64,000 nucleotides of DNA, from assembly GCA_050943475.1 (NCBI GenBank), contig JBMNPF010000011.1, positions 1 to 64,000 of the forward strand, read 5' to 3'. Within the stretch, counting starts at the first letter, position 1. Each line of letters begins with the position of its first letter. Origin of the DNA: Metaruminococcus_A sp050943475. Lineage in GTDB: Bacteria; Bacillota; Clostridia; Oscillospirales; Ruminococcaceae. The position numbers and the translations under genes were made by a program. The notes under the pieces are model-generated. The model did not search any database. It had not been told where the DNA came from and saw only the letters and a program-made list of their open reading frames with translations. Below, piece after piece: positions 60,364 through 64,000 of the stretch.

Positions 60364-61794
60364 TTAAAGCGCGCAATCGTCCAGCGCAATCAGCCCCATG
60401 CAGTAAATCTTCATGGCTTCAAACAGGCTGGAGAGTTTCAGGCATTCATCTGGTTCATGGCCGCCGCCGTGCCCCGCTGGGAACATGGGGTGTTCTTTGG
60501 AATCGCCCGGCATGGAGGGGCCAAACGCAAACGCGCGCGGGAGTTTGCGGGCGTAGGTTCCGCCGCCCATTACATAAGGCTCTGCCTGTTTTCCGGTCAT
60601 CTCGTTGAAAACGTCGTTGAGCACCTTGACAGCAGGCTGCTCTTTGGGGTAGTAGTTCGGCTTGCTGTCCCGCTTTAAATCAAGGGTAAAGCCGTGCTGC
60701 GCCGCCGCCGTGCGAATGGTGTCAATCATTTTCTGCGAGTCGGCTGTAATCGGGTAACGAATGTTAAAATGCAGCCACGCCCGCCGTTTGTCGTCCAGGC
60801 CACACATGCTGCCCACACAGGTCAATTTCCCGGATATGTCATCCTCCCCTTGAATGTGCAGTCCGCGCCCGTAAAAATCCTGCCCCGCTTCGCAGAAAAA
60901 CAGGATGATTTCTGCGTCTTCATCGCTGAGGATGTCCGCATAGGCAAGCCCTTTGGCGAGCCGGGAAATAGCGCTGATACCGCCCTCCGGAAAAGCCGTA
61001 TGGCTGGAAACCCCATGAACCGAGATACGGTAGGCGTTTTCCTCTTCCTCAACTGCAAATTCCTTGGGAAGCAGGGAAAGGGCTGCCGTTGTACGTTCGG
61101 TTTTGCGCAGGACAATTTCTGCACGATCCGGCACCATATTGCTGGCAATGCCCCCGTTGAGTGAGAGAATCTCCTCGCTGACCGGACGCTCCGAAACAAG
61201 GTTTGCTTCAATAATGCCCTTTTCTCCATAGCAGACCGGGAATCCACTGTCCGCTACAATTGAGAGCTTGGGGCAGGGGTAATGCTCCGCGTAATATTCA
61301 AGGTCGCTCATGCCAACCTCTTCGTCGCAGCCAACAAAGAGCCGCAGCGGATGCTTAAGCTTGACGCCAAGCTCATGCAGGCAAAGCAGGACATACATAA
61401 CGGCAATGGTTGGCCCCTTGTTGTCCTCCACGCCGCGGCCAACCAGAAAACCGTCCTTTTCAAACGGCTCAAACGGGGAAAACTGCCAGTGGTCGCCGGT
61501 TGGGACAACGTCAAGGTGTCCCCAAAAGCCAATGCTTTCGGGAACATCGCTTTCGTCACCGTCCAGCCAGAGACCGCCGCAGCGGTTGTCGTAATTTCGG
61601 GTTTGAAAGCCGTGTTCCTTGCCAATGGCGAGCATCTCCTCCAATACATCACGGCAAGCCTGCCCGTAAGGGGCTACCTCGGAATTCGGATCCGAAATGC
61701 TTGGAATCCGTACCAAACGGAAAATGTCGTTGACCATGTCAGCATGGTGTGCGTCAATCCATGAAGAAATTTTGTTGTATAAATCCTGGTTCAT
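60364..61794 (-). CDS. M20 metallopeptidase, PepV/Sapep-like dipeptidase
   Basis: 476 residues. Start at MNQDLYNKISSW behind AAAGAGGTG. Zinc/catalytic signatures: FWGHLDVVPTG (His ligand and Asp), GVEDNKGPTIA, and the general-base Glu pair in FVGCDEEVGMSDLEYY. GMGGGTYARKLPRAFAFGPSMPG is a typical C-terminal PepV-like block with a late His (HGGGHEPDE). It hydrolyses dipeptides in the cytosol. AGAG-rich leader, no operon partner visible. Confidence 0.92.
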   Translation of the reverse strand: MNQDLYNKISSWIDAHHADMVNDIFRLVRIPSISDPNSEVAPYGQACRDVLEEMLAIGKEHGFQTRNYDNRCGGLWLDGDESDVPESIGFWGHLDVVPTGDHWQFSPFEPFEKDGFLVGRGVEDNKGPTIAVMYVLLCLHELGVKLKHPLRLFVGCDEEVGMSDLEYYAEHYPCPKLSIVADSGFPVCYGEKGIIEANLVSERPVSEEILSLNGGIASNMVPDRAEIVLRKTERTTAALSLLPKEFAVEEEENAYRISVHGVSSHTAFPEGGISAISRLAKGLAYADILSDEDAEIILFFCEAGQDFYGRGLHIQGEDDISGKLTCVGSMCGLDDKRRAWLHFNIRYPITADSQKMIDTIRTAAAQHGFTLDLKRDSKPNYYPKEQPAVKVLNDVFNEMTGKQAEPYVMGGGTYARKLPRAFAFGPSMPGDSKEHPMFPAGHGGGHEPDECLKLSSLFEAMKIYCMGLIALDDCAL

Positions 61795-61904
61795 CGTAAC
61801 ACCTCTTTCTCTTCGATTATACGCGCTTTTAATCGAAATGAAAATAGGCAATCTCTTTTTTGTGCCCCGGAAAATCCAACCTTAAAAAGGAGGACATTAT
61901 TACA

Positions 61905-61950
61905 TAGAAAAAACCTCCCTCGAGGATTCATCCACCGGGGAGGTTTTGTA
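61905..61950 (-). terminator. Intrinsic terminator of the antiporter gene
   Basis: AAAACCTCCC pairs with GGGAGGTTTT around an 18-nt loop. On the minus strand it is followed by TTTTTCTATG. Confidence 0.75.
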
Positions 61951-61975
61951 GCAAAATTGGATAGGCTTATTGGTA

Positions 61976-63355
61976 TCAGGTTTGGTATGCAGGTTGGCTG
62001 GATCCTGCCGTTTTCCGTTCCGGTGCAGTTGGAACAATTGCGTTTGTGTCACCATCCATGACGTTGTCAATCGCTTCGGAGGAAATGGTGATTTTATGCC
62101 CCGCACCGGAGAGCGGCGGCTGATGTTGGTTTTTAAAGACCAGCTTCAGGAAAATGGGGCAGAAGACCGAAGACAGCACAATCAGGAAAATGGTTGCAAC
62201 CAGCGGATCAATCCCGGCCAGCACACCGTTTTCATAATAAATGAGGCTTTGCCCGGTGGCATAGACCGCCAATGCAACCTCGCCCCGGGCAATCATCCCA
62301 CAGCCAATGGTCAGTGATTCCCGGCCGTTGTAGTGAAAAGCACGTGCCGTAGCTCCACAGCCGGCAATCTTTCCCACAAGCCCAAGCAGGACAAACACAA
62401 TGGCGAAAATAAGCCCAGAGATCTGGAAATGGCTGAAATCGGCGCTGATGCCAATATAAGCAAAGAACATCGGGGTGAAAATCATATATCCGCTCACCAC
62501 CACCTTGCGGTCAACAAAGGAGGTATCATCCAGCCCGCTGAGCATCAGACCGGCCATAAAAGCACCGGTAATGGCGGCAATGTCAAAGAACTCCTCTGCG
62601 CAGTATGCGTAGAAAAAGCACATGGCAATGGCAAAAATGCTGGTCCGGCGCTTGTGCGGGCGCTTTTTGACCAGTTGCTTGAAAAGCCAGCGCATCAGCA
62701 ATCCAAGCCCAATGGTAAACACGAAGAACCCGGCTGCTTTTAACAGCGTAATGCCAATATTTCCGCCGCCGTTCATACCCGTAATAACGCTTAACAGGAT
62801 GATGCCGATTACGTCGTCAATAATTGCCGCGCTCAGGATGGTCGTGCCAACCCGCGTGTTCAGCTTGCCAAGTTCGCGCAGCGTTTCCACGGTGATCCCC
62901 ACGCTGGTAGCCGCAAGGATACAGCCAATGAACAACGCATTCATGAGAATGCCGTTGTTGAGCGCACGGCTGGGCCACCCCATAAAAAACAGAGCGCCAA
63001 AGGCTCCTAATGCCACAGGGATTAGCACGCCGGCAACCGCAATCGCTGTTGCGGCGGCGCCGCTGCGTTTCAGCTCCTTGAAATCGGTTTCCAGGCCGCT
63101 GGAAAACAGGATGAATACAACACCAATTTGTGAAAAACTTTGCAGTACATCCATTTCAGGCTCGTTTGGGTGGATAATTCCCTGGAACCCGTCAATTCCC
63201 ATCTGCCCCAAAATGGCAGGCCCAATGATCAGCCCGGCAAGGATCATGCCAACGACCTGCGGCAGGCCAATTTTTCGCGTCAGCATCCCGAGCAGTTTGG
63301 TCGTCACCAGAATGACGGCGCAGTAAAACAGGATGTTCATGACATTAAAATCCAT
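61976..63355 (-). CDS. CPA2-family cation:proton antiporter
   Basis: 459 residues, about 12-13 transmembrane helices, AAAGGAGAG before the chosen ATG. Family motifs: GLPQVVGMILAGLIIGPAIL near the N-terminus, FSSGLETDFKELKRSG, LAATSVGITVETLRELG and AIIDDVIGIILLSVI (ion-binding Asp pair). No C-terminal RCK domain is present; instead a separate trkA-like gene begins 272 nt away on the other strand. It exchanges K+ or Na+ for H+. Confidence 0.93.
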   Translation of the reverse strand: MDFNVMNILFYCAVILVTTKLLGMLTRKIGLPQVVGMILAGLIIGPAILGQMGIDGFQGIIHPNEPEMDVLQSFSQIGVVFILFSSGLETDFKELKRSGAAATAIAVAGVLIPVALGAFGALFFMGWPSRALNNGILMNALFIGCILAATSVGITVETLRELGKLNTRVGTTILSAAIIDDVIGIILLSVITGMNGGGNIGITLLKAAGFFVFTIGLGLLMRWLFKQLVKKRPHKRRTSIFAIAMCFFYAYCAEEFFDIAAITGAFMAGLMLSGLDDTSFVDRKVVVSGYMIFTPMFFAYIGISADFSHFQISGLIFAIVFVLLGLVGKIAGCGATARAFHYNGRESLTIGCGMIARGEVALAVYATGQSLIYYENGVLAGIDPLVATIFLIVLSSVFCPIFLKLVFKNQHQPPLSGAGHKITISSEAIDNVMDGDTNAIVPTAPERKTAGSSQPAYQT

Positions 63356-63582
63356 AAATACTCTCCTTTGAACAGGCCATACTGTTTTGTGTATCAAAAT
63401 GGAGGTCTGTCCTCTCTTTATCCCAACTTTATATTATACGCCGGGCTGTGAGGGGAGTCAACGAACAATTCGCCGTTTTTCGTCTTTTTAATCCCGTTGG
63501 ATGAGCTGAAAATGCATCGATTTGAAGTTCTCTTAACACAATCCTTACAACTTTCGCCGTTTTTATAGACTTTTTCGACAGA

Positions 63583-63599
63583 AGTGCTATAATAGCACT
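63583..63599. promoter_or_regulatory. Perfect 17-nt palindrome over the trkA -10 box
   Basis: AGTGCTATAATAGCACT is a perfect inverted repeat with a single central base. It contains TATAAT (63588-63593), so a bound protein would block RNA polymerase. The -35 is weak (TAGACT-like, 16-bp spacing). The regulator is unknown; the sequence is not a complete CIRCE or Fur-type box. Confidence 0.5.
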
Positions 63600-63626
63600 C
63601 AATACCAACAAAAAGGAAGCGTCTAA

Positions 63627-64000
63627 ATGGAAATTATATTGGTTGGATGCGGCAAAGTCGGCGCTGCTTTGGCACACCAACTCAGCGAAGAGGGCCATAG
63701 TATTACGGTTATTGATACCAGCGCCGAAAAAATTCAACGTATCACCGAAAGCCTGGATATCATGGGCATCGTGGGCAACGGCTCCTCCATCAGCGTGCTC
63801 AATGAGGCGGGTATGGAAACAGCAGACGTCCTCATCGCTGTTACCGGTTCCGATGAACTCAACCTGCTGTGCTGCATGTTTGCCAAAAAGGTGGGCCACT
63901 GCCGCGCCATTGCACGGGTGCGCAATCCCGCGTACAGCCATGAGCTGGATTTTATCAAGCAACAGTTAAATATTTCCACCATCATCAATCCGGAGCTTGC
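63627..64000 (+). CDS. trkA: TrkA/KtrA-type K+ transport regulatory protein (partial, runs off the window)
   Basis: The first 124 residues are visible. NAD-binding RCK_N fold: MEIILVGCGKVGAALAHQLSEEGHSITVIDT (GxGxxG and acidic Asp at strand 2 end), followed by GNGSSISVLNEAGMETADVLIAVTGSDELNLLC and ARVRNPAY, the usual TrkA order. It gates K+ uptake channels (TrkH/KtrB) in response to nucleotides. AAGGAAG precedes the ATG. The channel gene probably lies beyond the window. Confidence 0.93.
   Translation, partial: MEIILVGCGKVGAALAHQLSEEGHSITVIDTSAEKIQRITESLDIMGIVGNGSSISVLNEAGMETADVLIAVTGSDELNLLCCMFAKKVGHCRAIARVRNPAYSHELDFIKQQLNISTIINPEL

Overview
The window looks like chromosomal DNA of an anaerobic, low-redundancy Clostridia member, most likely order Oscillospirales (Ruminococcaceae/Oscillospiraceae-like). 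This rests on gene families and signals: a clade-II large PurL, a plant/yeast-type LeuA behind a leucine T-box, an MtaB methylthiotransferase, a Crh-like HPr, a DUF1292 protein, Shine-Dalgarno-led genes (AGGAGG), TTGACA/TATAAT promoters with 17-bp spacing, many U-tailed intrinsic terminators, and an SPXTG-type sortase signal. G+C is near half by eye. No phage, transposase or CRISPR genes are visible.

Layout. 0.1-5 kb: a leader peptide and half-size ABC exporter, then a methyltransferase, a NUDIX hydrolase and NadA on the minus strand. 5.5-9.3 kb: an accessory-looking locus with a secreted papain-like (Cys/His) protein followed by three tandem, diverged, membrane-anchored paralogs of an unknown family. 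9.3-13.8 kb: an NSS-type Na+ symporter, a flippase-like membrane protein, tRNA-Phe and tRNA-Gly with a decayed copy of the tRNA-Gly 3' end, a 98-bp inverted repeat and a TVP38 protein. 13.9-19.4 kb: purL, mtaB and a His-less HPr. 19.5-25 kb: Pit phosphate transport with its DUF47 partner, and a Fur regulator beside an unusual QueD-like zinc-ribbon protein. 25.5-32.7 kb: tRNA-Asp and tRNA-Thr, an FAD-Rieske oxidoreductase overlapping a tocopherol-cyclase-like gene, and an Fe-alcohol dehydrogenase divergent from a LysR regulator. 33-41.6 kb: alpha-galactosidase, a Cmk-like kinase, an ABC exporter/Gfo-Idh-MocA/deacetylase operon and a sortase-anchored surface protein. 42-47.3 kb: a CDF cation exporter and a MacB-like ATPase with a 1055-residue FtsX permease. 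47.3-50.4 kb: T-box-leuA and a split TauE exporter. 50.7-52.1 kb: two stand-alone noncoding RNAs either side of a DUF1292 gene. 52.2-64 kb: mainly metabolic and transport genes, ending in a CPA2 antiporter and the start of trkA.

The most interesting signal is at 51569-52097. A strong promoter drives a roughly 530-nt AT- and purine-rich transcript with no substantial ORF. Its first nucleotides pair with a segment just before an intrinsic terminator, and it contains a perfect 12-bp long-range stem and a repeated internal module. This is the architecture of an ornate large bacterial noncoding RNA; I cannot assign it to a named class from sequence alone. A second, roughly 250-nt rod-like RNA at 50745-50997 resembles 6S RNA in architecture. 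The second accessory candidate is the secreted papain-like protein plus three tandem paralogs, which could be an effector/multi-immunity arrangement (inference).
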